Assembly: GCF_001424345.1 (NCBI RefSeq)
Contig: NZ_LMPF01000022.1
Location: 361,192 to 413,174 of the forward strand
DNA from: Burkholderia sp. Leaf177
Lineage (GTDB): Bacteria; Pseudomonadota; Gammaproteobacteria; Burkholderiales; Burkholderiaceae
DNA: 51,983 nt
Direction of reading: 5' to 3'
Shown here: positions 8,935-18,158 of the stretch, piece after piece
Numbering within the stretch: the first letter of the stretch is position 1
Layout: every line of letters starts with the position of its first letter
Notes under the pieces: model-generated
What the model saw: the letters and a program-made list of their open reading frames with translations, nothing else
The model's database searches: none
Told to the model about the DNA's origin: nothing
Made by a program: the position numbers and the translations under genes

Positions 8935-10293
8935 ATGCGCGACGACGAAAGAATTGCTGACCTTGCTGCACGGATCCAAGACCGTAGCCCGCGCGGGATC
9001 GCGGTTGAGATTTCGAACCTGATCCGCTCTGGCGATCTGCCGATCGGCACCAAGCTTCCCGCAGTTAGGGATCTCGCCGCTGCGCTCGAAGTAAGCCCGT
9101 CCACCGTGTCTAGTGCTTGGCGTCAACTACGCTCATACAGAATGGTTTCGGGAACACGTCGAAACGGTGTCTGGGTACAGGGCGACCAAACTTCTTTGCG
9201 GCCCATCCGGTATGAAGGTCGCGGCAACTTCGGTCCTTATGTCGTTAAAGACCTACGCCTCGCCGCGCCTGACCCGGATCTTCTTCCTGACCTATCACAA
9301 GCTCTTGTCCAAGCAACCGACGCTCCGAATCTGCATAGCTATACACGCGAAATCATCACTCCCGCATTGGTTGAGGCTGTTACCAATGTCTGGCCATACG
9401 ATGCGCCAGCGTTTATCGCGACCAATGGCGGATACGATGCGCTATACCTCGCCCTTATTTCAGCAGTGCTTCCCGGGGCTTATGTAGCGGTCGAGGATCC
9501 GGCTACAGTACGCATACTCGATATCGTCGACAAAATCGGGGGGCGCTCTATCTCTGTCGAATGCGATAACGAAGGACCGCTTCCCGAATCGCTAACGGCG
9601 GCTCTCGAACGCAAGCCTGCAGCTTTCCTATTTCAACCAGGGACGCATGCAACAACCGGGCGTCAGCTAACCGCAAAGCGTTTGGCTACCTTGGCTGCTC
9701 TTTTAAAAAAAAGCGGCACTTTGATTATTGAAGATGATGGTCTGAGCTTCGTTGCGCCCAAACTCGCAGCAAGCCTAGGAAAATGGTATCCGGACCGCAC
9801 TGTTCACATAAAGTCTTTTTCCAAGTCCCATGGTCCCGATTTACGTCTGGCGGTTATGTCTGGTTCGGAAAAAATAATCGATCAAGTTCGCGGCTATCGT
9901 AATTTTCGCGAAGGCTGGACAAGCCGCATCCTGCAAAACGCAGCGGCGTGGCTATTACAAAATCCTGAGTCGGTCGCCTGCGTACAGCGAGCGCGCGAAA
10001 TCTACTTCGAGCGCAGCGCCGCATTCTCACGCGCGCTTAGCGAGCGAGACGTTACGCATACTGCCGGCGGACTTGTCGCTTGGGTCGCTGTTCCATCTGA
10101 GCAGAGCGCCCTCGTTACACTTGCTTCGCGTGGGATCGCGGTGAATGCAGGTAGCCCAAACGCACTAACTAAAACGGCCTGCCTCCGCATCGCTACGGGC
10201 CAACTGGCCGACGGAGTCGAAAATATCGCAGATGCGGTTTTTGCCGCCCTAAATAATTCAGATTGGCAAGGACCAGCTAATGTCGATTACTGA
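8935..10293 (+). CDS. MocR-type regulator (GntR winged helix fused to aminotransferase fold)
   Basis: 452 residues. Residues about 1-75 form a GntR winged helix (KLPAVRDLAAALEVSPSTVS), and the rest is a fold-type I aminotransferase domain that binds pyridoxal phosphate. The expected PLP lysine is in KSFSKSHGPDLRL, and the aspartate pair in IIEDDGLSF is present. MocR proteins use PLP or an amino-compound adduct to switch transcription of nearby genes. ATG 8935 was chosen because an upstream ATG (8896) lies inside the putative operator; neither has a strong ribosome site, so the message may be nearly leaderless. It faces the decarboxylase-like operon and probably also controls the MmgE/TauD promoter region. 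Confidence 0.87.
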   Translation: MRDDERIADLAARIQDRSPRGIAVEISNLIRSGDLPIGTKLPAVRDLAAALEVSPSTVSSAWRQLRSYRMVSGTRRNGVWVQGDQTSLRPIRYEGRGNFGPYVVKDLRLAAPDPDLLPDLSQALVQATDAPNLHSYTREIITPALVEAVTNVWPYDAPAFIATNGGYDALYLALISAVLPGAYVAVEDPATVRILDIVDKIGGRSISVECDNEGPLPESLTAALERKPAAFLFQPGTHATTGRQLTAKRLATLAALLKKSGTLIIEDDGLSFVAPKLAASLGKWYPDRTVHIKSFSKSHGPDLRLAVMSGSEKIIDQVRGYRNFREGWTSRILQNAAAWLLQNPESVACVQRAREIYFERSAAFSRALSERDVTHTAGGLVAWVAVPSEQSALVTLASRGIAVNAGSPNALTKTACLRIATGQLADGVENIADAVFAALNNSDWQGPANVDY

Positions 10294-10458
10294 TCATTTA
10301 GAAGCATTCGAACTGTTTCACGATTGCCTAAGGCATACTTCCTGCCGACAAGTCCATCCAATACAAGGCGTTCAATATTTATTCAGTCAACTTACTCGCT
10401 ATCGTCGCGATCCTGGCGAGGCGGGTGTACTGCCACAGGTCTCCCTTAAGTCCAATGT

Positions 10459-11778
10459 TCACCGTGCAAGTAGGTGTTCGACCGCGCGGTATAAGCCATA
10501 AGGGATCTCTTGAGGATTCCCTTTAAGCGCTACTGCAGCTTCCAGTTGAACGATCCTATCAGTCAATGCCGCATGCTTATCTAGAACACCATGCTCGTCC
10601 AGTCCTGACGGCGCAAGGTCGAACGGGTCGCTAATACCTACAGGTATTTCCAGCTCGGAGCCGCTGCCGGTACGCAACTTGATTGCTTTTCTCTCAGAGT
10701 GCTGATACCGAAAAACTCTTGTAAAGCGAAGATGTTCAGAAGTTGAGCTGATCGAGTCCCATTCGGGACCTGGTTCAATGTCAGCGACTAAAAGACTGAA
10801 AGTTGCGGGAAAGCTAAACGCAATGTCCGCCGACCCAAGTAGCTCGCCCTCGCAAAATTTCTCCACGTTGGACGGTCCATAAAGAACGATCTCTACTATC
10901 TCCTCGCATTTAGCCAGGGACATGAGCAAATCCGCGAAGGCCTTTAAGTACTCCTGCATAAACCAGCAGACTGGGAAACGTTTGAACCCTACACGCATTA
11001 CAGCAGGTTTGTTGTTTGAAAAATCCGCGCACTGCCATTGATCGGACCCAGCCATCCGCCACATGCCATTCTCGCCGTCAAGCGGATTAGTTATACCCGT
11101 TTGTCCTTCGGCGGCAAGATCCGCTGCTAATACGGCCCCGGCGGCGACCCAGCCGAGGTTGTTTTTTAATGACGGTACCGGTCGTTCATACCATTTTGCG
11201 GTGTACGGAAGCACCGAGTGGGCAACAGCTACTCCGATAATCCGATCGATCATCATGTCGGAGACGCCGAGAGCAACGGCTATTGCAATACTCGCCGCGA
11301 CGGTATCCCATACACCAACTGATCGAACCAGAGCGGCTTGTTCGGACGACGGCAACGCGGCGGAACTCAATAGCCAGTGTGCCTCATAACCTGCAGCTAT
11401 ACCGCGTAAAAGATTTTCAGTAGGCAAAGCGCCACGCGCCCCAACTGATAATACCGCTCCGACAATCGGCGAGCCGGGATGGCCAAGCAGCGTATCGTCG
11501 TAATCCAAACAATTAGCCGCTTGTCCATATAAGTAGGCCATTCCAAAAGCCGAGACGCAACTAGCAAGACCAAGTCCCTGTATCTTCGTTGCAAACAGCG
11601 ATTGCGCAACAATCGCGCTTGGTTGGAAATGTTTCAGAGAGAGTCCTGCACAAAAGCACGAAAGGCTGTCTAAGAGGCACAACTCGGTCCGGTGTCTTAG
11701 ATCCGGAACCAAAGCCTTATCTCGAAAAGGCGTAACACGCGCTATCAACTCAGACGTCGCTTGCCCGTAATAATCCAT
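10459..11778 (-). CDS. MmgE/PrpD family protein
   Basis: 439 residues from ATG 11778 (MDYYGQATSEL), which has GGAG eight bases upstream; longer in-frame starts exist at 11796 and 11835. The MmgE/PrpD fold is seen in the helical domain (CLLDSLSCFCAG, CLDYDDTLLGHPGSP) and the later segment PSLKNNLGWVAAG. The family includes 2-methylcitrate dehydratase, cis-aconitate decarboxylase and iminodisuccinate epimerase, all acting on polycarboxylates. No other methylcitrate-cycle genes are present, so a propionate role is unlikely. It is divergent from tauD, with a MocR-type operator between the two genes, and convergent with mocR. Confidence 0.85.
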   Translation of the reverse strand: MDYYGQATSELIARVTPFRDKALVPDLRHRTELCLLDSLSCFCAGLSLKHFQPSAIVAQSLFATKIQGLGLASCVSAFGMAYLYGQAANCLDYDDTLLGHPGSPIVGAVLSVGARGALPTENLLRGIAAGYEAHWLLSSAALPSSEQAALVRSVGVWDTVAASIAIAVALGVSDMMIDRIIGVAVAHSVLPYTAKWYERPVPSLKNNLGWVAAGAVLAADLAAEGQTGITNPLDGENGMWRMAGSDQWQCADFSNNKPAVMRVGFKRFPVCWFMQEYLKAFADLLMSLAKCEEIVEIVLYGPSNVEKFCEGELLGSADIAFSFPATFSLLVADIEPGPEWDSISSTSEHLRFTRVFRYQHSERKAIKLRTGSGSELEIPVGISDPFDLAPSGLDEHGVLDKHAALTDRIVQLEAAVALKGNPQEIPYGLYRAVEHLLAR

Positions 11779-11969
11779 TCCCAATTCTCCAAACATGAAA
11801 ATTTTAGGGTTGCTGCCTCGGCGAGCGTCAACCATCGTGAAGGATCTGGTTTATTGCGCTGCGTCGCAGCGCGCGTTTTAGATTGGTTCGCTATCTTCAA
11901 AACACTGCACTTCAAGCGTGTCAACAGCTGACTCGACCATCCAAAGAATATTGATAAATAAAAAGTTGC

Positions 11970-11997
11970 ACAATGACGATTTTGTGCTTGCACAAAA
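11970..11997. promoter_or_regulatory. Putative MocR operator, copy 2 (mmgE-like/tauD-like intergenic)
   Basis: ACAAT, five bases, then TTTTGTGCTTGCACAAAA. The second part is a perfect inverted repeat with 7-base arms around CTTG. It matches copy 1 (8900-8926) in sequence and spacing with one base difference in the shared 17-base core. It lies about 190 bases upstream of the MmgE/PrpD start on one side and the dioxygenase on the other. Confidence 0.65.
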
Positions 11998-12342
11998 ATA
12001 TTGCGATTTTTAGGGTTTTCCTTAGAACGCTTGAGTCGTAAAAGCACGAGAGGAACAATGGGCGAGCTTACAAGTTAAGGGATGGTTGTTTGGGGAAAAA
12101 CCTTTCGGGGAGCAAGGGGCTGGGCGGTATTTCGCCGCTGCGTTGCTTGGTGCAATCACTGCCTGGCGACGTGGTCACTCATCAAAGTTTTCGATAACCC
12201 TAACGCGAGGGTCGATTGGGCAAACGGTCTTACTCGCGCCACAATGAAATCCCCACGAACAAGGCACTGTCCCCCCAACGGTCGACATGTCGGACCGGGG
12301 TTACCCCACAGTGTTTTCGAATTCCATATTGATAGGTCAAAC
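11998..12342 (+). other. Leader region upstream of the TauD-like gene, with a mini-ORF
   Basis: The dioxygenase frame stays open upstream to 12082, but that extension (arginine- and tryptophan-rich) resembles no family N-terminus and was not accepted. A six-codon ORF (MGELTS, 12058-12078) has a good ribosome site (GAGAGGAACA before ATG) and could be a leader peptide. Small palindromes (CGACATGTCG and GGGGTTACCCC near 12283-12306) follow. No function is demonstrable. Confidence 0.3.
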
Positions 12343-13209
12343 ATGAACTTTACCGTCACATCGCTCGTTAAAGAATTTGTGGCTGAAATTCCCGACTTTC
12401 CATTTGACAGATACAACGACGAAACCATTGCCCAGTTCCGTGAGGTTTGGAAGCAATATCCACTTATTCGTTTCCGCAATGTTAATATCGATGACGCGAC
12501 ACAAGTGAAATTCAGCAAACGACTTGGGCCGCCAGTTATCCATCCTCGTCAGCTACAAGAAGGTAAAAATTCAGAATTTCCCGAAATTCTTGTTATCAGC
12601 AACAAGAAGAAGGCCGATGGCTCGGCGGCCGGTGACCTAGGCGACGGCGAAGTGAAGTGGCACACTGACACATGGTTTGTTGAACAACCTCCTTCGGCGG
12701 GCATCCTTCGATCGATAGAACTCCCTCCTGAAGGTGGCAATACGTATTTTGCGAACATGTATGCGGCGTACGCGCAGCTACCTGAAGAACTTAAGCAAAA
12801 ACTGAAGGGTTTGCAAATTCATCACCAAGACGTAGTCGACGGTCGGGGCGATGTCCGCCTTGGCAAGCAAAAACCTAATAACGACAATTACGAAACTTGG
12901 TCGGGAATTGACCATCCAATCGCGCGTCTCCACGCTGATTCGCGAAAACCTTGCATCTATCTCGGTGGTGAACGCAATCGCCAGTCTATCGTCGGGATGC
13001 CATCGGCCGAAGCACAAGGGTTGCTTTCTGACCTTTGGGAGCGCGCTACTGACAAGCGGCATGTTTGGGTTCAGCAATGGCAAACAGGCGATATGATGAT
13101 GTGGGACAATCGTTGCCTAATGCATTATCGTGACTCTTTCGATGCCAATGCTAGTCGGTTAATGCATCGCACAACAGTTGAAGGGGAACGTCCCATCGCC
13201 GCTACTTGA
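12343..13209 (+). CDS. Fe(II)/2-oxoglutarate-dependent dioxygenase, TauD/TfdA family
   Basis: 288 residues from ATG 12343, where the family-like N-terminus begins (MNFTVTSLVKEF). The iron ligands are HTD in VKWHTDTWFVE and the distal His in MMWDNRCLMHYRDSF; the arginine that binds 2-oxoglutarate follows in SRLMHRTTVEG. Family members hydroxylate taurine, phenoxyacetates or sulfonates, coupling this to succinate and CO2 formation. The ribosome site is weak (TAGGT). It shares the intergenic MocR-type operator with the MmgE/PrpD gene and is followed by a LysR regulator. The substrate is unknown. Confidence 0.88.
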   Translation: MNFTVTSLVKEFVAEIPDFPFDRYNDETIAQFREVWKQYPLIRFRNVNIDDATQVKFSKRLGPPVIHPRQLQEGKNSEFPEILVISNKKKADGSAAGDLGDGEVKWHTDTWFVEQPPSAGILRSIELPPEGGNTYFANMYAAYAQLPEELKQKLKGLQIHHQDVVDGRGDVRLGKQKPNNDNYETWSGIDHPIARLHADSRKPCIYLGGERNRQSIVGMPSAEAQGLLSDLWERATDKRHVWVQQWQTGDMMMWDNRCLMHYRDSFDANASRLMHRTTVEGERPIAAT

Positions 13210-13356
13210 GGTATCTAACCCTTAGCCTTATAAAGACGCGAATAGTTGGTACGCTAACAAACCTACGGTGAAGCGATTACAACGTCGCTTTGCGGTGTCG
13301 TCTTGACTACTCCAAATGGTTTCGTTGTTTTGACCGTTTCTACGGTGCTCCCCATA

Positions 13357-14259
13357 ATGGGACTAAAACTTAGACAGATTGAAGCATTTCGCGCCGTAAT
13401 GCGTGCTGGCTCAATGACAGCAGCAGCTGAAACGCTCGCCATAGGCCAGCCGGGAATAAGCTATCAGATATCGACTCTTGAGACTGCAGTAGGCTTTGCG
13501 CTTTTCAATCGAGCCAAAGGGAAGCTCACCCCCACTTCAGAAGCATTTCAGCTGCTGTCTGAGGTAGATCGACTCTATGAAGGCCTTACGGGAATCGAGG
13601 CTGCCGCGGTAGAGATCGCGGGGCACCATCGAGCGGTCTTGCGTGTGCTGCTCACGTCAGCTTTCTCAAATACTACACTCGTAGGCGCGATCGGACGATT
13701 TGCCGCGAGTCATCCCGGTTTGCGCATAGACCTCGATGCCGCACACAGGCCCGCAGTAGTGCGCAATGTTGCGAATGGGCTGGCCGACATTGGTATCGTT
13801 TCGCTTCCGGTTAATGTAAGCCGGACTCTTGCAGAGCCACTTTTTACAAGCGCATTAGTTTGTGTTCTACCGCAAGCACATCCGCTTGCACAAAAATCAT
13901 CTATTTGTCCGGACGACCTAGCGTCGGTGTCGCTAGTCGCAATGAAACCCGGCGGCGTGATCCGTCCAATTCTAGAGCGTTGGTTCAGCGCTGCAGGCAT
14001 TCATCGGGTTTTTGACTATGAAGTTCGTGACGCATGGGCCGCAATTGAACTCGTGCGGGTTGGACTCGGGGTCACGGTCGTCTCTCGAATCAGTGCGGCG
14101 TCTCAAGCTGTAAGACGTGACGACGATCTAATAATGGTTCCAATTGAAGCTATTGAGAACATAGAAGTCGCAGCTATCATGCCCGAGACTGGGGCAGTTA
14201 ACCGGACGGTTGCGTCGCTCGTTGCTTTCCTAAAGGAAAACTTGCCAATGTATGGGTGA
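13357..14259 (+). CDS. LysR-family transcriptional regulator
   Basis: About 300 residues. The N-terminal winged helix runs LRQIEAFRAVMRAGSMTAAA with IGQPGISYQISTLE as recognition helix, followed by a two-lobe ligand domain (residues about 90-295). The start at MGLKLRQ gives the normal family N-terminus; the frame is open to ATG 13303, and no ribosome site decides between them. It follows the TauD-like gene by about 150 bases, so it may regulate it or respond to a pathway intermediate, though the operators nearby fit the MocR protein better. Confidence 0.85.
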   Translation: MGLKLRQIEAFRAVMRAGSMTAAAETLAIGQPGISYQISTLETAVGFALFNRAKGKLTPTSEAFQLLSEVDRLYEGLTGIEAAAVEIAGHHRAVLRVLLTSAFSNTTLVGAIGRFAASHPGLRIDLDAAHRPAVVRNVANGLADIGIVSLPVNVSRTLAEPLFTSALVCVLPQAHPLAQKSSICPDDLASVSLVAMKPGGVIRPILERWFSAAGIHRVFDYEVRDAWAAIELVRVGLGVTVVSRISAASQAVRRDDDLIMVPIEAIENIEVAAIMPETGAVNRTVASLVAFLKENLPMYG

Positions 14260-14339
14260 CGCGTTTCGTGCAGGTTTGAAGCGTTTCTCCAAACAGGCGG
14301 ATGGCGAAATGTAGGGATACGGGATAAGTTAGACTAGGG

Positions 14340-14373
14340 CGCTTGTCGTTAGACTAGACAAGCGGAAATTTTT
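14340..14373 (+). terminator. Probable terminator after the LysR gene
   Basis: Perfect 8-base arms CGCTTGTC/GACAAGCG around a 9-base loop, followed four bases later by TTTTT. It lies 80 bases downstream of the LysR stop on the same strand. The short gap before the T-run weakens the call. Confidence 0.45.
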
Positions 14374-14660
14374 AGACCAGCCCGGACTTGGGCGGAATGT
14401 TGAGTGCAGCGGGCGGCGCCATGGTCGGGGGGCAGCCATGCTACATGGCGCTGACACATCTTCCAACGTCAAAAAATGGCCGAGCAACCCGAACGTTCGG
14501 AGCGCATCCGAACGGTCAGCCGACGGCTTCCGCTGGTTGGTAGCCTTCAGTGGCAGGAAGCACAAGACGGAACACGATGCGGGCTTGCATTCTTCGGTAA
14601 ATCTCCTGTGGGTTAGGTTTTAATCGGAGTTGACATAATCTTATTTATCACCGAAATGGG
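14374..14660. other. Gene-less stretch left of the ISNCY-type element
   Basis: Open frames here have no family character and nothing was recognised. It ends at the left end of the insertion element. Confidence 0.3.
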
Positions 14661-14714
14661 TGTAGCAGCTAAGTTGTAATGTCCGCTTCTAGCCATATTC
14701 AAATGTCCGCTTCT
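14661..14714 (+). repeat. Left terminal inverted repeat of the ISNCY-type element
   Basis: Starts TGTAGCAGCTAAGTT and contains ATGTCCG at 14679 and again at 14703, both followed by CTTCT. It pairs imperfectly with 16194-16246. Confidence 0.6.
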
Positions 14715-14764
14715 CGGCGGCTTAAGCTTAGCCGGCGTCGATTCCCACGGCGCTGGAGGCTACG

Positions 14765-16213
14765 ATGGCGGCGACGGACAGAATCACCATGACGATGCGC
14801 GAGTTGGACCGGTTCAAAGTGATTCAGTCGGTGGTCGACGGGCACCTCAAGCCGTGGCGAGCCGCCGAGCGATTATTGTTGACGACGCGCCAGGTTCGAC
14901 GCCTCGCAGCACGTCTGCGCGAACAAGGACCGCCAGGGTTGATCTCGGGCAGATGCGCCAAGCCGAGCAATCACCGGATTGATGCAGGAGTCGCGGTGCG
15001 AGCCGTAGCCATCATCAAGGAGCGCTACGCTGATTTTGGCCCGACTTTGGCCTGCGAGAAGCTGCGCGAGTGCCACGACCTGAAGCTGGCCAAGGAGACG
15101 GTCAGGCGCTTGATGATCGACGCGCGCTTATGGACACCGCGCCGACAACGTCCGCCCAAGATCCATCAGCCGAGGAACCGGCGTTCGTGCCTGGGCGAGC
15201 TGATCCAGATCGATGGCAGCGATCACCGGTGGTTTGAAGACCGGGTGCCGGCGTGAACGCTGCTGGTGTTTATTGACGACGCGACCAGCCGGTTGATGAC
15301 GTTGCACTTTACTGCGACCGAGTCGACCTTCAGCTATTTCGAAGCGACGCGGCGCTATATCGAGCAGCATGGCAAGCCCATGGCGCTCTACAGCGACCGC
15401 GCCAGCGTGTTCTCGGCCAATCAAAAAAGCACGGCTGACAAAGGCATAACGCAGTTTGGCCGGGCCTTGTACGAACTCAATGTCGACACCTTTTGCGCCA
15501 ACAGCAGTCAGGCCAAAGGCCGCGTCGAACGGGCCAATCTGACTTTGCAGGACCGGCTTGTGAAGGAATTGAGGTTGCGCGGAATCGACACGCAAGCGGC
15601 GGCGAATGTTTATGCGCCCCACTTCATTGCCGACTTTAACAACCGGTTTGGCAAGGCACCGAAGAGCGACTACAACGCGCATAGGCCACTGCGCGACGAC
15701 GAGGACCTGGATTCGGTCTTAACGTCTCGTGCATCGCGCTGCGTGTCGAACACACTGACCGTGCAATACGATCGCGTGCTCTACCTGCTCGATGATTCGC
15801 CCGTGACCCGAGCGCTGATTCATCACTATCTGGACGTGTACGAGTACCCGGATGGTCGCATCGAAATCGTGGCCAACGGCACTGCTCTACCCTATCGCCA
15901 GTACGACCGGCTCTCGGATGTAGACCAGGGTGCCGAGATTGATAACAAGCGCCTTGGACACATCCTTGCGCTGTCTAGGCAGGTGCAAACAGAGCGCGAC
16001 AACCGACGTATCTCGGGCTCGCCATCAAGGACCAATCAGGGCGAACCGGTAAAACCGAAGATGCGGGCCAACAACACGCGTAAGCAACGCGAGCTCAAGC
16101 AGATTGACCTGGATGCAATGATCTTGCGAACCTCTGAAAGGCAGGCAGCCGCGGTGGGGAAACTACCTTCTACAGAGATAATTCTCGACCTAAAACCGGA
16201 CATTTCAACTTAG
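14765..16213 (+). pseudogene. ISNCY-type DDE transposase with an in-frame stop
   Basis: A helix-turn-helix half (RVTR-like RAAERLLLTTRQVRRLAARL) is followed by an integrase-type catalytic core: first Asp in LIQIDGSDHRWFED, second in ALYSDRASVFS, Glu in KGRVERANLTLQDRLVKELR. At 15254-15256 a TGA interrupts the frame between DRVPA and TLLVFIDDATS; reading resumes in the same frame with normal catalytic-core sequence to 16213. Relatives usually have a sense codon such as Cys here, so one substitution (TGC or TGT to TGA) explains it. The ATG has GGAGG upstream. Inactive unless the stop is suppressed. Confidence 0.78.
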
Positions 16214-16246
16214 CCCGAACCCCGACATCTGAACTTAGCCTCGACA
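16194..16246 (-). repeat. Right terminal inverted repeat of the ISNCY-type element
   Basis: Read on the minus strand it starts TGTCGAGGCTAAGTT, then ATGTCGG and, 24 bases inward, ATGTCCGG. It mirrors the left end. Confidence 0.6.
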
Positions 16247-16271
16247 GTGGGGCCACATCATTATCGCTGTG

Positions 16272-16559
16272 TTACTGTCCGAACTGAACGCCAATGAGGC
16301 GCTCATATGCGCCAACGTCGGCGGATTTTATCGCGCGGCAAAGCTGATAAACGGCGCCTTCTTTTTTTGCGTCAGCTATGAGTGAAATAGCATCTGCCGA
16401 AAGAATTTCGATAGGTTTAGAGACGTTTCCATCGACGATTTCAATTTCAAAATGCCACCCGCCAGAACCCTCGGACGAACCGGCAAATGAAAAGCTAAGG
16501 AGACGAGCGAGCGTGTTCTCTCTTTTAGGAATCGAGCGGTCTTCAAGCGCGGAGACGGA
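16272..16559 (-). pseudogene. Hypothetical protein, 5'-truncated remnant
   Basis: The minus strand has an open frame of about 95 codons that reads like a real protein C-terminus (RENTLARLLSFSFAGSS, WHFEIEIVDGNVSKPIEIL, ADAISLIADAKKEGAVYQL, stop TAA at 16272). It has no start codon after the in-frame TAG at 16560-16562. A nine-codon ATG frame upstream (MSGVVRLRA) could be the original start if a frameshift occurred. The family was not recognised. It lies between the ISNCY-type element and the proline dehydrogenase remnant, in a decayed zone. Confidence 0.4.
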
Positions 16560-16614
16560 CTACGCCACTCATCAAGAATAGTTCACTGTTAGCGCTTTAG
16601 AGCGCGAAACGTAG

Positions 16615-17000
16615 CTAATCCAGCTCGGGGTTCGCGATGTCAGCACGAACGATCGACTGTCCCATTTCTTCAGCGGCTTGAGTTGCCTTTTCTCGGGACG
16701 CAAAAGGACCTATGCTTTCGGCGCCCATTTTATCGACAACTCGGTTTGTTCATTTTGCGCCCCGAACGCCTGGACGAGATCAAGATACTCGCGAGTCATC
16801 GCCTCTGCCTGATCTGAAGACGACGCGGTCTCGCCCAATACATCGACGGTTGTTCGGAAACCTGCCGCATGAAGAGCATGGATGCGCGCGCGGGCACCGG
16901 AAAGCGTCTCGTCGGCGATATACCGGCGAGAGATCTTACGTATCAGTGAACGGGGGACGAGCGGGATGGCGTGAGCAGCCATCGTATTGAAAATACGCAT
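16615..17000 (-). pseudogene. Proline dehydrogenase N-terminal remnant joined to a foreign C-terminus
   Basis: The first 90 codons (MRIFNTMAAHAIPLVP, RKISRRYIADETLSGARARI, TTVDVLGETASSSDQAEAM, TELSIK) match the start of the single-domain proline dehydrogenase barrel, the FAD enzyme that oxidises proline. After TELSIK the barrel ends abruptly: this frame stops at 16710, while another frame continues as MGAESIGPFASREKATQAAE to a stop at 16615. That second piece is not part of the proline dehydrogenase barrel and looks like the tail of another small protein. The junction suggests an internal deletion. About two thirds of the enzyme is missing. Confidence 0.65.
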
Positions 17001-17716
17001 GTTGTGGTCTCTTGAAAGTGCAACCGCGCGAATCTAAATGTGGGGAGTCGATTCGAGCGGCATCTCCGGACTATCGTTGACAATAGGTCCGGGACGAACA
17101 CCGAGGTGGATGCAACGACTGCATCAACTCAGGTTTCAGTGCGTTCTCGAGGGAGGCCAGGCAGCTGCATACATTGTTCAATGTGGACTTGATGCTGGAT
17201 TGATTAAAGCCTGTTTCGCTGTTTGAAGCAGGTGAGGCGGATCGTAGCACGAATGAGCCGTGCTGGATTCGACCGTGATTGTTGGCGATCGCCGCGAAGA
17301 CCTAAAACGCTTGATAGTGGCCGAGCACGATCAGGTATGGCGTTCGAGCGACGCCAAATAACGGCGTAGCGTAGCGACACCATCTACCTGGAAGCCGTGC
17401 TTTGTATCGCTCCAGGGAGCTGACGAAGGTTCCTTACGATCGCGTGGAACGTTCCCGTTAGCGCCGTATGCACTGCTTTAAGGTGCGCCATCTGCTCACG
17501 ACTTGCGCCGAGATCCGTCGAGTATGGTAGATCCATCGGCCACAAAACCCCCGGGGAGTCGGCAGTGCAGGCGGTATTCGCAACATCCAGCCTTATACCG
17601 ACCGTTCGATTTGATCAAAGTATGGCTTCGTAACATTCAAATATTCGCGAACACCCGGCTGATATAGGCTGTGTTCTCCATAGCGGCCATGAACTGCAGA
17701 TTGAACGGAGCCAATC
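17001..17716. other. 716-base stretch without an accepted gene
   Basis: No complete gene was recognised. A 49-codon minus-strand frame near 17400-17546 (MDLPYSTDLGASREQMAHL) has protein-like composition and may be a further gene fragment, but no family fits. The right end should hold the promoter of the tautomerase operon starting at 17717. Confidence 0.3.
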
Positions 17717-18118
17717 ATGCCATTTATCAACGTCAAAATCGCGGGCCCGACCCTTGCCATAGAGCAGATTTGTCGACTTCAGCGTGGGCTGACCGACCTC
17801 ATATCAGAGGCATTTCACCAAGAGCGCGAATCGACGTCCGTCCTTGTCGAACAAGTGCCAACGGGCAAATGGTCGATTGCGGGTGACATCGAGCCTGTTC
17901 TTGCTCATGTCACAGCCACTGTCAATGCCGCCAGCCACGCCGCAGACAATAAGGCGCGATTTATCGCCGAAGCACATCAGCTCCTCAAGTTGATCCTGGG
18001 CGATGGCCTGCCTTCGGCAACCTACGTGGTCGTCAACGAACTTCCAGACGATTCCTGGGGTTACGGCGGGATCACGCTAGAACATCGAGCGAAATCTGCA
18101 CACCTCGGTACTGCATGA
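17717..18118 (+). CDS. Tautomerase family protein (4-oxalocrotonate tautomerase-like)
   Basis: 133 residues. The catalytic Pro follows the initiator Met (MPFINVKIAGPTL), as the tautomerase superfamily requires after Met removal, and a 4-OT-like beta-alpha-beta unit follows (LVEQVPTGKWSIAGD). A second beta-alpha-beta half ends with SATYVVVNELPDDSWGYGG. The length matches the fused-dimer members. These enzymes interconvert keto/enol forms or hydrate/dehalogenate small acids. CGGAG lies seven bases before the ATG. First gene of a tightly spaced plus-strand run with a second tautomerase, an SDR, a hydrolase, a HAD protein and a DUF4865 protein. Confidence 0.87.
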   Translation: MPFINVKIAGPTLAIEQICRLQRGLTDLISEAFHQERESTSVLVEQVPTGKWSIAGDIEPVLAHVTATVNAASHAADNKARFIAEAHQLLKLILGDGLPSATYVVVNELPDDSWGYGGITLEHRAKSAHLGTA

Positions 18119-18158
18119 TCTTGCTCGGCTAAATATCTACCTTCGGAAGGAGTTTGCG

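Larger units (their letters stand above)
14661..16246 (+). mobile_element. Insertion element of ISNCY type
   Basis: A single transposase gene is bracketed by long imperfect inverted repeats. The left end begins TGTAGCAGCTAAGTT and the right end, read inward on the opposite strand, begins TGTCGAGGCTAAGTT; similarity continues for about 50 bases. Each end contains two spaced copies of an ATGTCCG-type motif (14679 and 14703 on the left), which are probably transposase sites. No clear target duplication was found (only a TGGG on each side, slightly out of register). The transposase is interrupted by one stop codon, so the copy is probably not self-mobile. Confidence 0.7.

Noticed and set aside
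12082..12342. N-terminal extension of the TauD-like gene
   Set aside because: The frame is open but the 87 extra residues lack family character, and the region contains a mini-ORF and palindromes expected of a leader.
13886..13900. CTTGCACAAAAATC inside the LysR gene, resembling the MocR operator
   Set aside because: Only one half of the inverted repeat is present, the ACAAT part is missing, and it lies within coding sequence.
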